NCBI GenBank assembly: GCA_965221635.1
Contig: OZ244902.1
Coordinates: forward strand, 3,100,001-3,164,000
DNA from: JAAXHB01 sp965221635
Lineage (GTDB): Bacteria; Actinomycetota; Acidimicrobiia; Acidimicrobiales; Aldehydirespiratoraceae
Length of the DNA stretch: 64,000 nucleotides
Direction of reading: 5' to 3'
In this document: positions 42,343 to 50,249 of the stretch, in pieces
How the letters are laid out: the number at the start of each line of letters is the position of its first letter
Position numbering within the stretch: position 1 is the first letter of the stretch
Translations under genes and position numbers: made by a program
Notes under the pieces: generated by a model
Seen by the model: only the letters and a program-made list of their open reading frames with translations
The model's database searches: none
Told to the model about the DNA's origin: nothing

Positions 42343-44793
42343 TCAGCGCGAGCCGCTGCGACGACGCGAGCGGTGAGTGCGCGGCTCGGGCCCGAGATCG
42401 CCGAACTCCTTTTGCAGTTCGGAATCGAACGCATCCTCGAAGGACACGGAGCGGCCCCGCGGCCCGCCACGCCGGGCGGACTCGTCGCCGTGGTCGCCGC
42501 GGTATCCGCCGCGCCCCGAGGAGCGTCCGCCGCCGTCACGGTCACGCCGCAGGCGCTGCACCGGTTCGTCGTCGCTTCCGCCGCGACCTCCGTTGCGCCC
42601 GGATCGGGCCTCGCCTGGCGCCTTCACCGGCAGCAGCGAGATCTTGCCGTTGGGATCCACGTCCTCCACCACAACTTCGAGTTCGTCGCCGAGGTCGAGC
42701 ACGTCCTCCACACGGTCGATCCTGCGTCCGCCGCCCAGTTTGGAGATGTGTACCAGGCCGTCACGGCCGGGCAGGATGTTCACGAACGCCCCGAACTTGG
42801 TGATGTTCACCACCCTGCCCCTGTAGGTGCCGCCCACATCGGCCGAGGGAGGATCGAGGATCAGGCGGATCTGGCGTTCCGCCTCGCCCACCGCGGACAT
42901 GTCCACCGAGGCGATCGACACCATTCCCACGGTGCCCTCGTCGTCGATGCTGATGTCCGCGCCGGTTTCGGACTGGATCGCGTTGATCACCTTGCCCTTG
43001 GGGCCGATCACCTCACCGATCTTGTCGGTGGGAATCTCGAAGGTCACGATCTTGGGAGCGGTGGGTCGAACCTCGGGGCGGTGCTCGGCGATGGCGCCTG
43101 CCATCACCTCAAGGATCTGCATGCGCGCCTCTCGCGCCTGTTGCAAAGCTGAGGCCAGCACCGACGCGGGGATGCCCGCAATCTTGGTGTCGAGTTGCAG
43201 CGCGGTGATGAACTCGGAGGTTCCTGCCACCTTGAAGTCCATGTCACCGAAGGCGTCCTCGGCGCCGAGAATGTCGGTGAGGGTCACCCAGTTGCCCTCC
43301 AGGTGTACCAGGCCCATGGCGACACCGGCCACCGGGGCCTTTATCGGCACGCCCGCGTCCATCAGCGACAGCGTGGAGCCGCACACCGAGGCCATCGAAC
43401 TCGAACCGTTCGAGGCGAGCACCTCCGACACGGTGCGCACCGTGTAGGGCCACTGCTCGAAGCTGGGCACCACCGGGAACACCGCCCGCTCCGCCAGCGC
43501 GCCGTGGCCGATCTCGCGGCGTTTGGGGCCACGCATGAAACCGGTTTCGCCGGTGCTGAACGGCGGGAAGTTGTAATGATGGAAGTAACGCTTGCGCTCG
43601 GTGGGCGAAAGGTCGTCGATCATCATGTCGGTGCGGTTCAGCCCGAGGGTTGTGATGTTGAGCACCTGCGTCTCGCCGCGCTGAAACAACCCGGAGCCGT
43701 GCGCGGTGGGGATCACACCCACCCGGCTGTGCAACGCCCGCAGCTCGTCGGTGCGGCGGCCGTCGATGCGCACGCCTTCGCCGACGATGCGGCCGCGCAC
43801 AACCTCTTTGGTGACCGAACGAATCGCGTTGCGGATCCAACGCTCGGTGGCTGCCTCGTCGTCCCCGTCGGCGAACCTTGGGGCCAGGTCGGCCACCACC
43901 TTGTCGGCAAGCTCGGATTCGGCTTGCTGACGCTGGGCCTTGTCGGCGATGGTCTGGCTTTCCTTGATGTCGTCGAGGGCCAGCGCCTCCACGGCGCTTT
44001 TGATCTCGGGTGTGTAGTCCAGCGACAGCGGGGCCTGCATTTTCTCGGGGGCGCCGGAGGCGTCGATCACCTTTTGTTGCAGGTCGATCGCCTCGCGGAT
44101 CCAGTTCTTGGCGATCTCGAGCCCACCTGCGAGCACCTCCTCGTTCACCTTCGGGGTGCCCGATTCGTACAGCTCCCAGGTGGAGGCCGTTCCCGCGGCC
44201 TCAACCATCATCACGCCAACGTCGTCGCCGGCGATGCGTCCCGCCACGACCATCTCGAACGCCGAGGCGTCGCTCTGCTCATAGGTGGGGAACGGAACCC
44301 AGGCGCCGTCCGCCGACCAGGCGAGACGCACTGCGCCGATGGGCCCGTCGAAGGGCACCGGCGACAGGCACAACGCCAGCGATGCGGCGTTGAGCGCGGC
44401 CATGTCATAGGGGTTGGACTGATCGGCGCCGAGCACCGTGGCCACCACGTGAACCTCGTTGCGGAACCCGTCGGGGAAGGCGGGACGCAAAGGCCGGTCG
44501 ATGAGCCGGCAAGTCAAGATGGCCTGGGTTCCGGCGCGGGCCTCTCTGCGGAAGAACGAACCGGGGATCCTCCCCGCGGCGTACATGCGCTCCTCCACGT
44601 CCACGGTGAGCGGAAAGAAGTCCGCCCCCGGGCGGGGGGCCTTGGCCCCGGTGGCGGTGACGAGCACCATGGTGTCGCCCATTCGGGCGGTTACGGCCCC
44701 GCCGGCGAGGGGGGCCAGCAGCCCTGTCTCGAAGGTGAGGTCCTTGTCTTGGGCGCGCGTGAACGCGCCGGTTATTGATACGGCTTCTGCCAT
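42343..44793 (-). CDS. pnp: Polynucleotide phosphorylase
   Basis: An 816-residue phosphorolytic 3' exoribonuclease. Two RNase PH domains flank a helical linker (the active second core includes RREIGHGALAER and FMRGPKRR), then KH (TDKIGEVIGPKGKVINAIQ, about 575) and S1 (YRGRVVNITKFGAFVNILPG) domains. The C-terminus is Arg/Gly/Asp-rich. AAGGAG lies seven bases before the ATG at 44793, which settles the start. It follows rpsO; the leader contains a long hairpin. Confidence 0.96.
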   Translation of the reverse strand: MAEAVSITGAFTRAQDKDLTFETGLLAPLAGGAVTARMGDTMVLVTATGAKAPRPGADFFPLTVDVEERMYAAGRIPGSFFRREARAGTQAILTCRLIDRPLRPAFPDGFRNEVHVVATVLGADQSNPYDMAALNAASLALCLSPVPFDGPIGAVRLAWSADGAWVPFPTYEQSDASAFEMVVAGRIAGDDVGVMMVEAAGTASTWELYESGTPKVNEEVLAGGLEIAKNWIREAIDLQQKVIDASGAPEKMQAPLSLDYTPEIKSAVEALALDDIKESQTIADKAQRQQAESELADKVVADLAPRFADGDDEAATERWIRNAIRSVTKEVVRGRIVGEGVRIDGRRTDELRALHSRVGVIPTAHGSGLFQRGETQVLNITTLGLNRTDMMIDDLSPTERKRYFHHYNFPPFSTGETGFMRGPKRREIGHGALAERAVFPVVPSFEQWPYTVRTVSEVLASNGSSSMASVCGSTLSLMDAGVPIKAPVAGVAMGLVHLEGNWVTLTDILGAEDAFGDMDFKVAGTSEFITALQLDTKIAGIPASVLASALQQAREARMQILEVMAGAIAEHRPEVRPTAPKIVTFEIPTDKIGEVIGPKGKVINAIQSETGADISIDDEGTVGMVSIASVDMSAVGEAERQIRLILDPPSADVGGTYRGRVVNITKFGAFVNILPGRDGLVHISKLGGGRRIDRVEDVLDLGDELEVVVEDVDPNGKISLLPVKAPGEARSGRNGGRGGSDDEPVQRLRRDRDGGGRSSGRGGYRGDHGDESARRGGPRGRSVSFEDAFDSELQKEFGDLGPEPRTHRSRRRSGSR

Positions 44794-44852
44794 GTCATCT
44801 CCTTGGCCTCCGCGTGGCGAAGGCCGCACGGGCCCGGACCCCGCCAGTTCCC

Positions 44853-44891
44853 AGTCGCATCGGTCCCACCGTGTGTGGGGCCGATGCGACT
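44853..44891 (-). promoter_or_regulatory. Long hairpin in the pnp leader
   Basis: AGTCGCATCGG (44853-44863) and CCGATGCGACT (44881-44891) pair perfectly; inside them CCCAC pairs with GTGGG around a 5-nt loop, with one C-A mismatch on the transcribed (minus) strand. No U-run follows. A double-stranded rpsO-pnp leader hairpin is the RNase III target through which PNPase controls itself in E. coli, and one is reported in Streptomyces; this hairpin sits in the equivalent place. Confidence 0.7.
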
Positions 44892-44939
44892 AGCACCGGA
44901 GCGGTCCGCTCCCTTTGCTGATGTGACTGGGTTTTGTCG

Positions 44940-44962
44940 CCGGTTGAGATGTGCCCAACCGG
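44940..44962 (-). terminator. Short hairpin after rpsO
   Basis: CCGGTTG (44940-44946) and CAACCGG (44956-44962) form a 7-bp stem about 40 nt beyond the rpsO stop codon. The downstream sequence on the minus strand is not U-rich, so it may protect the rpsO 3' end or partly terminate transcription before pnp. Confidence 0.35.
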
Positions 44963-44999
44963 AATCGCTCCCTCTTGTGAGGGTTGGCTTGGATGGGCG

Positions 45000-45296
45000 T
45001 CAGCGCCTCAACCCGAGATGGGCGATCAATGCCCGGTAGCGCTCCACGTCGTTTTTTCTCACGTAGTTGAGCAGCCGCCGGCGTCGCCCCACCAGCACCA
45101 GCAGGCCTCGCCGAGTGTGGTGATCCTTTTGGTGGACACGCAAATGTTCGGTGAGATGGTTGATGCGGGAGGACAGCAAAGCGACCTGCACCTCGGCGGA
45201 ACCCGTGTCGTTCGCGGCAAGGCCGAAGGCCTCGGTCGTTGATTCGATCACCCCGGCCTTGGCCGGGAGGTTTGTCGCCGGGCGGTTTGTCGCCAT
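45000..45296 (-). CDS. rpsO: 30S ribosomal protein S15
   Basis: S15 of 98 residues. The core (TGSAEVQVALLSSRINHLTEHLRVHQKDHHTRRGL) and C-terminus (LLNYVRKNDVERYRALIAHLGLRR) are standard. A nine-residue N-terminal extension (MATNRPATNLPAK) makes it longer than the usual 89. The ATG at 45296 has GGAG six bases upstream and is preferred over an in-frame codon at 45335. Confidence 0.96.
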   Translation of the reverse strand: MATNRPATNLPAKAGVIESTTEAFGLAANDTGSAEVQVALLSSRINHLTEHLRVHQKDHHTRRGLLVLVGRRRRLLNYVRKNDVERYRALIAHLGLRR

Positions 45297-45373
45297 GTTG
45301 TCTCCGGTTCGGGTAATTGCACCGCTTGGCGTCACGCTCGTCGGCGTGGCTCCAATCGGATTCTGAGCACCAC

Positions 45374-45406
45374 AAAACCCGCCGCAGGCTCCGAACCTTG
45401 GGCGGG
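45374..45406 (-). terminator. Rho-independent terminator before rpsO
   Basis: On the minus strand CCCGCC and GGCGGG pair (45406-45401 with 45383-45378), with an inner AGG/CCT pairing, and are followed directly by TTTT. It lies about 110 nt past the ferredoxin reductase stop and separates that transcript from rpsO-pnp. Confidence 0.7.
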
Positions 45407-45517
45407 ATACCTCACGATACCAGCGACACGCCCAAACGGCACCGGGCCAAACTTCAGCCTTGCGCTTTGTGCGGATGGGCGCCGGGGCGGCAGCGGCGGC
45501 GGCAGCGGCGGCGCGGT

Positions 45518-46732
45518 TCAGATGCCGGCTTCGAGGGCTTCGGCGAAGGAGGCTCCGCCGTCGATCATGGCCCGGTAGCGCATCACGTGTCTAGGGCGGT
45601 TGAAGCCCAGCACACCCACGAGTCGACCCTTGCGGCCGTAAATGGCCGCGAAGCGCCGCTCGTCGGTGGACCCGGACACCACTGCCACCTCGTCATGTCC
45701 GGCCACCCAGCCTGCCAGTTGGATCTTTCGGTCGTACTGGTCGCTCCAGAACCACGGCACCGGCGTGTAGGGGCCCCTGTCGTCGCCGTCGGCGAGCCCT
45801 GCGTCGGCCAGTAGCCGCCGTGCCGTGTAGGTGCCTTGCTCCACGGCGTTGTCCCAGTGCTCAACTCGCATCATCTCGCCGCCGAAGCGCCCGTTGGGCC
45901 AGCGCGCCACGTCACCCGCGGCCAGCACACGATCCGCGGCGCGGCAGTACTCGTCGCACACCACTCCGTTGTCCACGCTCAGCCCGGAACCCTCGAGCCA
46001 TTCGGTGTTGGGGATCACCCCGATGCCCACCACCACTACCGAGGCGTCCACGGCGGCGCCGTCGCTGAGCTGCACCGAGGCGACCCGCTCGTTGCCCTCG
46101 AGGCCTGCCACGCCCACACCGGTGCGCAAGTCAACGCCGTTGTCGAGGTGAAGCTGCGCGCAGATCGTGCCCATCTCGGCGCCGAGCACCCGCTCAAGGG
46201 GGGTGGGCAGCGCCTCCACCATGGTCACCTCGAGGCCCAGGCCCCGCGCCGTGGCCGCCACCTCTGCGCCGATGAACCCCGCCCCCACCACCACCACACG
46301 CTCCGGGCCGGCTTCGAAGTCGGCTCGCAGGGCCATGCAGTCGTGCAGGGTTCGCAGCACGTGAACCCCGCCGAGGCCCTCGCTTCCGGCCATTGTGCGA
46401 CAGCGGGCGCCGGTGGCCACGATCAGGCCGTCCACCGCGAGGCGCTCGTCACCGTCGAGTTCCAAGGCGCGTTCCGCCAGGTTGAAGCCTGTCGCCCGAC
46501 AGCCGAGGCGCAGGTCGATGTCGGCGTCGGCGAGGCGGTCGGTGTCCGCCAAAACGGTGCGGTCGGGTTCCCACTGGCAGGCCAGCACCTGCTTGGACAG
46601 CGGCGGGCGGTCATAGGGCGCCACCGGCTCATCGCCGATGAGGGTGACCTTGCCCTCATAGCCCTCGCGGCGCAGCGTCTCCGCGGCGCGCAGCCCCGCA
46701 AGCGAGGCGCCGACAACCGTTACCGATTCCAT
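45518..46732 (-). CDS. FAD-dependent NAD(P)H ferredoxin reductase
   Basis: A 404-residue flavoprotein of the putidaredoxin/rhodocoxin reductase type. FAD-binding VTVVGASLAGLRAAETLRR is at the N-terminus, with DRPPLSKQVL near 40. The NAD(P)-binding GxGxxG is VVVVGAGFIGAEVA (about 147-160). A C-terminal FAD contact is ARWPNGRFGGEMMRVEHWDNA. These enzymes reduce small ferredoxins for P450s or oxygenases. Its partner ferredoxin gene starts just upstream (22-nt gap). No P450 gene is in the window. Confidence 0.9.
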   Translation of the reverse strand: MESVTVVGASLAGLRAAETLRREGYEGKVTLIGDEPVAPYDRPPLSKQVLACQWEPDRTVLADTDRLADADIDLRLGCRATGFNLAERALELDGDERLAVDGLIVATGARCRTMAGSEGLGGVHVLRTLHDCMALRADFEAGPERVVVVGAGFIGAEVAATARGLGLEVTMVEALPTPLERVLGAEMGTICAQLHLDNGVDLRTGVGVAGLEGNERVASVQLSDGAAVDASVVVVGIGVIPNTEWLEGSGLSVDNGVVCDEYCRAADRVLAAGDVARWPNGRFGGEMMRVEHWDNAVEQGTYTARRLLADAGLADGDDRGPYTPVPWFWSDQYDRKIQLAGWVAGHDEVAVVSGSTDERRFAAIYGRKGRLVGVLGFNRPRHVMRYRAMIDGGASFAEALEAGI

Positions 46733-46754
46733 GGGGCCGGTGGCCCGGGTGGGG

Positions 46755-46943
46755 TCAGGCTATGGAAATTGCCTGTTTGGGGCAGCGTTGCACGCATTCC
46801 TGCACGCGCTCGCGGTCTGCCTCGTCGGGTGTCTCGTTGAGGATGTAGAGAAAGTCGTCGTCTCGCACCTCGAAAATGTCCGGCGCGATCTGCATGCACA
46901 CGGCGTTGCTCTCGCACAGGTCAAAGTCCACAACTATGCGCAT
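46755..46943 (-). CDS. Small single-cluster ferredoxin (3Fe-4S/4Fe-4S type)
   Basis: 62 residues. Cluster ligands are Cys10, Cys16 and Cys54 within CESNAVC and CPKQAIS; the position between the first two that holds a fourth cysteine in 4Fe-4S forms is Asn/Ala, so a 3Fe-4S cluster is likely. Cys50 is a further cysteine nearby. AAGGAG lies seven bases before the ATG. It is paired with the ferredoxin reductase downstream and lies after the selenocysteine ArsC gene. Confidence 0.9.
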   Translation of the reverse strand: MRIVVDFDLCESNAVCMQIAPDIFEVRDDDFLYILNETPDEADRERVQECVQRCPKQAISIA

Positions 46944-47010
46944 CGGATGCTCCTTGTGTCGGCTCGTCTTGTCCGCCTCGGGGGCGGGATGCCGTTACGA
47001 GAATAGTCGA

Positions 47011-47090
47011 TGGCTGCCCCGGCGGTGAATGCCCCGGTGGTGAATGCCCCGGTGTTGAATGGCCCGGTGTTGAATGCCCAGCGGTGAACG
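47011..47090. repeat. 15-bp tandem array between arsC-like and ferredoxin genes
   Basis: TGAAT recurs at 47026, 47041, 47056 and 47071, with TGAAC at 47086, an exact 15-bp period with unit close to TGAATGCCCCGGTGG. On the minus strand it lies in a short open frame reading NTGPF-NTGAF-TTGAF pentapeptides, but that frame has no ribosome binding site and is not called as a gene. Confidence 0.85.
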
Positions 47091-47140
47091 GCGCCACCGG
47101 TGGCGAGCGGCTGCGCCGTTGCTTGAGCCTGCGGCAACCC

Positions 47141-47515
47141 TTATGCCAGGAAGGCGGCGAGGCGGTCCTTGGCCTTAACGCCGTCGAGGGGTCTGCCGAT
47201 GATGGCGGAGTCGGCCTTCACCAGCACCGGACGTTGCAGCAGGCGCGGGTAGCGCACCAGCACCTCCACCACCGCGTCGGCATTGCCCACGTAGTCGTCC
47301 TCGTTGAGGCCGAGCTTCTTGAATTGCGAGTCCTTGCGAACCAGGTTCTCCACCGGGTCCTCGAGCTTGGCGATCAACTCCCGCAAGGCGGCCTCGTCGG
47401 GCGGGTTTTGCATGTAGTGGATCTCGCTGAAGTCAGCTCCTGCGTCGGTGGCGACCGCCACCGCATTGCGAGAAGAGTTTCAATGCTTGTTGTGATAGAT
47501 GGCTACATCGGCCAT
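47141..47515 (-). CDS. Selenocysteine-containing ArsC-family reductase (UGA at codon 12)
   Basis: Read from the ATG at 47515 (AGGAG nine bases upstream), the frame runs to 47141 with one internal TGA at 47482-47480. With that codon as Sec (U) the protein is 124 residues, starting MADVAIYHNKHUNSSRNAVA. It aligns without gaps around the active site with E. coli R773 ArsC (ITIYHNPACGTSRNTL): His8 and the catalytic Cys12 match His8 and Sec12, and Arg60, Arg95 and Arg108 match the substrate-binding arginines. NPPDEAALRELIAKL and the QRPVLV segment are typical ArsC. ArsC enzymes reduce arsenate; related members act as thiol regulators, so the substrate is not proven. A SECIS-like hairpin follows the UGA. 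Standard calling would give only a truncated 106-residue protein without the active site. Confidence 0.88.
47446..47463 (-). promoter_or_regulatory. Bacterial SECIS-like hairpin
   Basis: On the coding (minus) strand, 16 nt after the TGA, CGGTGGC pairs perfectly with GCCACCG around the loop GGTC. The loop is 23 nt from the UGA and has G in its first two positions, both expected of bacterial SECIS elements that recruit SelB. One bulged A allows the stem to extend by about two more pairs. Confidence 0.75.
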
Positions 47516-47638
47516 GTGGGTTGTCTCCTGTTTGACCGGTCTGTGGCTTGCCACAAACGCTTGATCGGGGGGCATCTGTTTGCCTGTGGGGCCGGCGCAA
47601 CCGAGTGACTCGACCTGCCGGCTGCCGGGTTGGCGACA

Positions 47639-49195
47639 CTAGCTGTAGATGTCTCGCAGCTCGTGTTTGAGGATCTTCAAGGTGGCGTTGCGGGGCAGCG
47701 ACTCGGGATGGTTCTCGAGCTGTTCGGGGATTTTCTGGCGTGCCAAACCGGCTTGTTCGCACGCCTCGACCATCTCACCGAAGGTGAGTGGCGCCGATCC
47801 CTGTGCGCCCTCCACCACCGCGCACACCCGTTCGCCGCGTTCGCTGTCTGGCAGTCCGATCACCGCCACCGCCGCGACCTTGGGATGGGCGTACAGCACG
47901 TCCTCGATTTCCTTGGCGGAGATGTTCTCGCCTTTGCGGATGATCACGTCCTTGAGCCTGCCGGTGAGCACAACGTGACCGTCATCTCGCAACACGCCGA
48001 GGTCGCCGGTGCGGAACCGCCCTTTGGCGTCGAACGCCTCGCCGTCGAGGGAAGGGTCGGTGTAGCCGCGAAACAGCATCGGGCCTCGCACCCGCACCTC
48101 GCCCTCGGAGCCGGGCGGCACGTCCCGACCGTCGGCGTCCACCACCGAAACCTCACAACCGAACACGGGGTGCCCGTCGGTGTGGGCAAGCTGGTGGTCG
48201 CTGTCATCGGGTGAGCCCTGGGAGATCATCGGGCATTCGGTCATGCCGTAGCCGTGGGCAACCGGAACTCCCATTTGTTGGCGCACCTCGAAGTACACCT
48301 CCGGCGGTTTGGGGGCGCCACCTCCCGACAGCACCCGCAGCGCCGGCATGGCATGGGCGCCATCTTGGGACGCGGTGGCCTTGGCGTCCTCGGCGCGGAA
48401 CATCTGGTAGAACGCGGTTGAGCCTCCGGCCATGGTCACGCCGTGACGGGCGAACAACGCCACCGCTTCGGCCGGCACGAACCGTTCCACCAGCACCGCC
48501 CCGAACCCTGCTGCGAGCATGGTCACGATGTAGTCGGGGCCGCCGATGTGCGCATACGGGAACGCAATCGACCCAACGTCGTCGCTTCTCATGCGCAGCG
48601 CCTTGGCCAGGCCCACACCCCCGGCGATCAGCGTCGAGTCGGTGTGTTTCACGCCCTTGGGATTCGCGGTTGTGCCCGAGGTGTAGTAGATCCACCGAAC
48701 CGCATCGGTTGCCGGATCCGGCGGGGGCGGCAGCGTTGTGGGGTCGCCCTCGGGGAGGGTGTCGTAGCCGTCGAGGATCATCGGCGGCTGCGCCAGATCG
48801 GAAGTGACGTCGGACATCATGGCCCCGTAGTCGAACCCGCCCCAGACTCCCGGGTGGAACACCAACTCGGCGGCCGTTTCGCGGATGCAAAAGTCCACCT
48901 CTCGGTGGCGGTAGATGTGAATGATCGGGTTCTGCACCGCGCCGAGGCGGCACAACGCGAAGCTCAACAGCAGCGTCTCGATGCGGGTGGGCAGCTCCCA
49001 TGTCACCGGGGTGCCCTGTGTGACCCCGAGCCCGTGCAGTCCCGCCGCCACCTCCTCGGCTCGTTGATGGAACTGCGCGAAGGTGAGGGTGCGATCATCG
49101 GCGTCGATCAGCATCACCTGGTCGCCGCTCGCGGCCACCCGGCGTTGCAGCAGCTCCCAGAAGTTGCGAGCGTCCCAGATCGGCTCAGCCATCAC
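47639..49195 (-). CDS. Acyl-CoA synthetase (AMP-binding, ANL superfamily)
   Basis: A 518-residue adenylating enzyme. The P-loop-like signature is YYTSGTTANPKG (170-181). VAHGYGMTECPM is the A5 motif near 315. GRFRTGDLGVLRDDGHVVLTGRLKDVI is the A7/A8 hinge, and the C-terminal catalytic lysine lies in LPRNATLKILKHELR. It activates a fatty or aromatic acid as its CoA thioester; the substrate cannot be told. GTG at 49195 or ATG at 49192 may start it (GAGG upstream). Confidence 0.9.
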   Translation of the reverse strand: MMAEPIWDARNFWELLQRRVAASGDQVMLIDADDRTLTFAQFHQRAEEVAAGLHGLGVTQGTPVTWELPTRIETLLLSFALCRLGAVQNPIIHIYRHREVDFCIRETAAELVFHPGVWGGFDYGAMMSDVTSDLAQPPMILDGYDTLPEGDPTTLPPPPDPATDAVRWIYYTSGTTANPKGVKHTDSTLIAGGVGLAKALRMRSDDVGSIAFPYAHIGGPDYIVTMLAAGFGAVLVERFVPAEAVALFARHGVTMAGGSTAFYQMFRAEDAKATASQDGAHAMPALRVLSGGGAPKPPEVYFEVRQQMGVPVAHGYGMTECPMISQGSPDDSDHQLAHTDGHPVFGCEVSVVDADGRDVPPGSEGEVRVRGPMLFRGYTDPSLDGEAFDAKGRFRTGDLGVLRDDGHVVLTGRLKDVIIRKGENISAKEIEDVLYAHPKVAAVAVIGLPDSERGERVCAVVEGAQGSAPLTFGEMVEACEQAGLARQKIPEQLENHPESLPRNATLKILKHELRDIYS

Positions 49196-49244
49196 CGCTC
49201 ACCTCGGCGTGAGTGGGCGTGGGCGTTGCCGTTGACGGACGACT

Positions 49245-49340
49245 GCCGGTTGCAGGGCATCGACTTGCGGGACACGGGCTTGACGGGACCGCGGCTTGCA
49301 GAGCAGCGATTTGCGGAGCAGCGGCTTTCGGGACATCGGG
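49245..49340. repeat. Degenerate 15-bp array between glnB and acyl-CoA synthetase
   Basis: TTGC-centred units recur near 49251, 49266, 49281, 49297, 49312 and 49327, an approximate 15-bp period, in the 221-bp gap. After the glnB stop there is also a hairpin-like pair (CCACAGGC at 49383 and GCCTGTTGG at 49406) without a U-run. Confidence 0.6.
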
Positions 49341-49416
49341 GTGGAGCACATTGGGGTGCGGTGCGTGCGCTGTTTGTCATTGCCACAGGCTTGTCGGGGG
49401 TTGGTGCCTGTTGGCT

Positions 49417-49755
49417 TCAGAAGGCCGCGGTGCCGGTGTCGCCTGTGCGGATGTCGTAGAAGCGCTCCACCGGGGTCACCCAGATCTTGCCGTCGCCGTG
49501 GTCGTGGGAACTCGCCGCGTCGAGGATCGCTCCAACGGCGGAGTCCAAGTCCTCGTCGGCCACGACGATTTCGATTCGACGTTTGGGTGAGCTGTCCACC
49601 GTGTACTCCACGCCACGATGCGTTTCGGTGTGACCGCCCTCGCGTCCGTATCCGATCACGTCGTCGGCTGTCATGCGGTGGATGCCCACCCCGTTGAGTG
49701 CGTGCCTGACCTCCTCGAGAACGTAAGGCTTGAAGACCGCTGTGATCAGCTTCAT
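49417..49755 (-). CDS. glnB: Nitrogen regulatory protein PII
   Basis: A 112-residue PII signal protein sensing ATP/ADP and 2-oxoglutarate. The T-loop is GYGREGGHTETHRGVEY with Tyr51, the modification site, kept and Tyr46 replaced by His. The B-loop SSHDHGDGKIWVTPV and C-loop IRTGDTG are conserved. The ATG at 49755 has GGGAG eight bases upstream; a longer open frame to 50184 is low-complexity and unlike PII. No amtB or glnD is adjacent, which is unusual for actinobacteria. Confidence 0.96.
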   Translation of the reverse strand: MKLITAVFKPYVLEEVRHALNGVGIHRMTADDVIGYGREGGHTETHRGVEYTVDSSPKRRIEIVVADEDLDSAVGAILDAASSHDHGDGKIWVTPVERFYDIRTGDTGTAAF

Positions 49756-50189
49756 TGCTGGCTCCCTTGGTTGCCCTTGCGCTGTTGCCCCTGATCGATT
49801 GACCCTGCGCGGTGCGCAACGCCTGGAACGTTGTGGGTGGCCGACGCTGCCGATGAGTGCCCGGTGGGCGCCTCGGCGCACCGGCGGAATCGGGCGCGAT
49901 TGTAACCCGGGGAGGCTAGGGGCCCAGAATTGGCGCACTGGATCCGGGCACCGGGAACAGCACGCAGGATCTGCGCCCATAATTGGAGCGCCGCATCGGG
50001 CCCCAGAAACGGCGCGCCGGGGTCGGCGGGCGGGGCGGAGGGCCTGGGATCGTGAGTGGCGCTCGATCTGCGCATACCCGGCGAGTGCCACCGGAAACCA
50101 CCGAGACCCGCCGACCTGAGCCGACGGGCCTCGGGCTTGTCCCTGGAGGGGGGATGATGAGGATCCGTGTCCTGGCGAATCCAATTCTT
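49756..50189 (-). other. Long gene-free leader of glnB
   Basis: More than 400 nt between a promoter-like sequence and the glnB start. The frame in phase with glnB is open to 50184, but its Pro/Arg/Gly-rich translation matches nothing I recognise and its start has no support. It holds scattered similar segments such as CCAATTATGGGCGC and CCAATTCTGGGCCC (minus strand). No known riboswitch is recognised. Confidence 0.4.
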
Positions 50190-50249
50190 AGACTAGCACA
50201 CTGACACAAAGGTTACAAGGCTGTCATATTTCTGTCGCAATCCTGTTAC
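50190..50249 (-). promoter_or_regulatory. GlnR/MtrA-like direct-repeat operator and promoter for glnB
   Basis: On the minus strand GTAAC, GCGAC, ATGAC and GTAAC start exactly 11 bp apart (plus coordinates 50245-50249, 50234-50238, 50223-50227, 50212-50216), each followed by 6-nt spacers. The last overlaps TTGTAA (50218-50213), which stands 17 bp from TAGTCT (50195-50190). GlnR sites are gTnAC-n6-GaAAC repeats and MtrA sites are similar, so this looks like an OmpR-family activator site. The palindrome AATCCTG-TTA-CAGGATT (50239-50255) overlaps its distal end. Confidence 0.6.

Noticed and set aside
46934..47137. Small minus-strand ORF encoding NTGPF/NTGAF pentapeptides
   Set aside because: The pentapeptide pattern follows automatically from the 15-bp repeat; the frame overlaps the ferredoxin start region and has no ribosome binding site.
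47459..47482. Truncated arsC-like gene starting at GTG 47461, or a pseudogene with a nonsense mutation
   Set aside because: A random stop falling exactly on the catalytic Cys codon, with conserved flanks, an upstream start and a SECIS-like hairpin, is much less likely than selenocysteine; still to be confirmed by finding sel genes.
49756..50184. N-terminal extension of glnB
   Set aside because: The in-frame open stretch translates to Pro/Arg-rich sequence unlike PII; the ATG at 49755 has a ribosome binding site and gives the exact family length.
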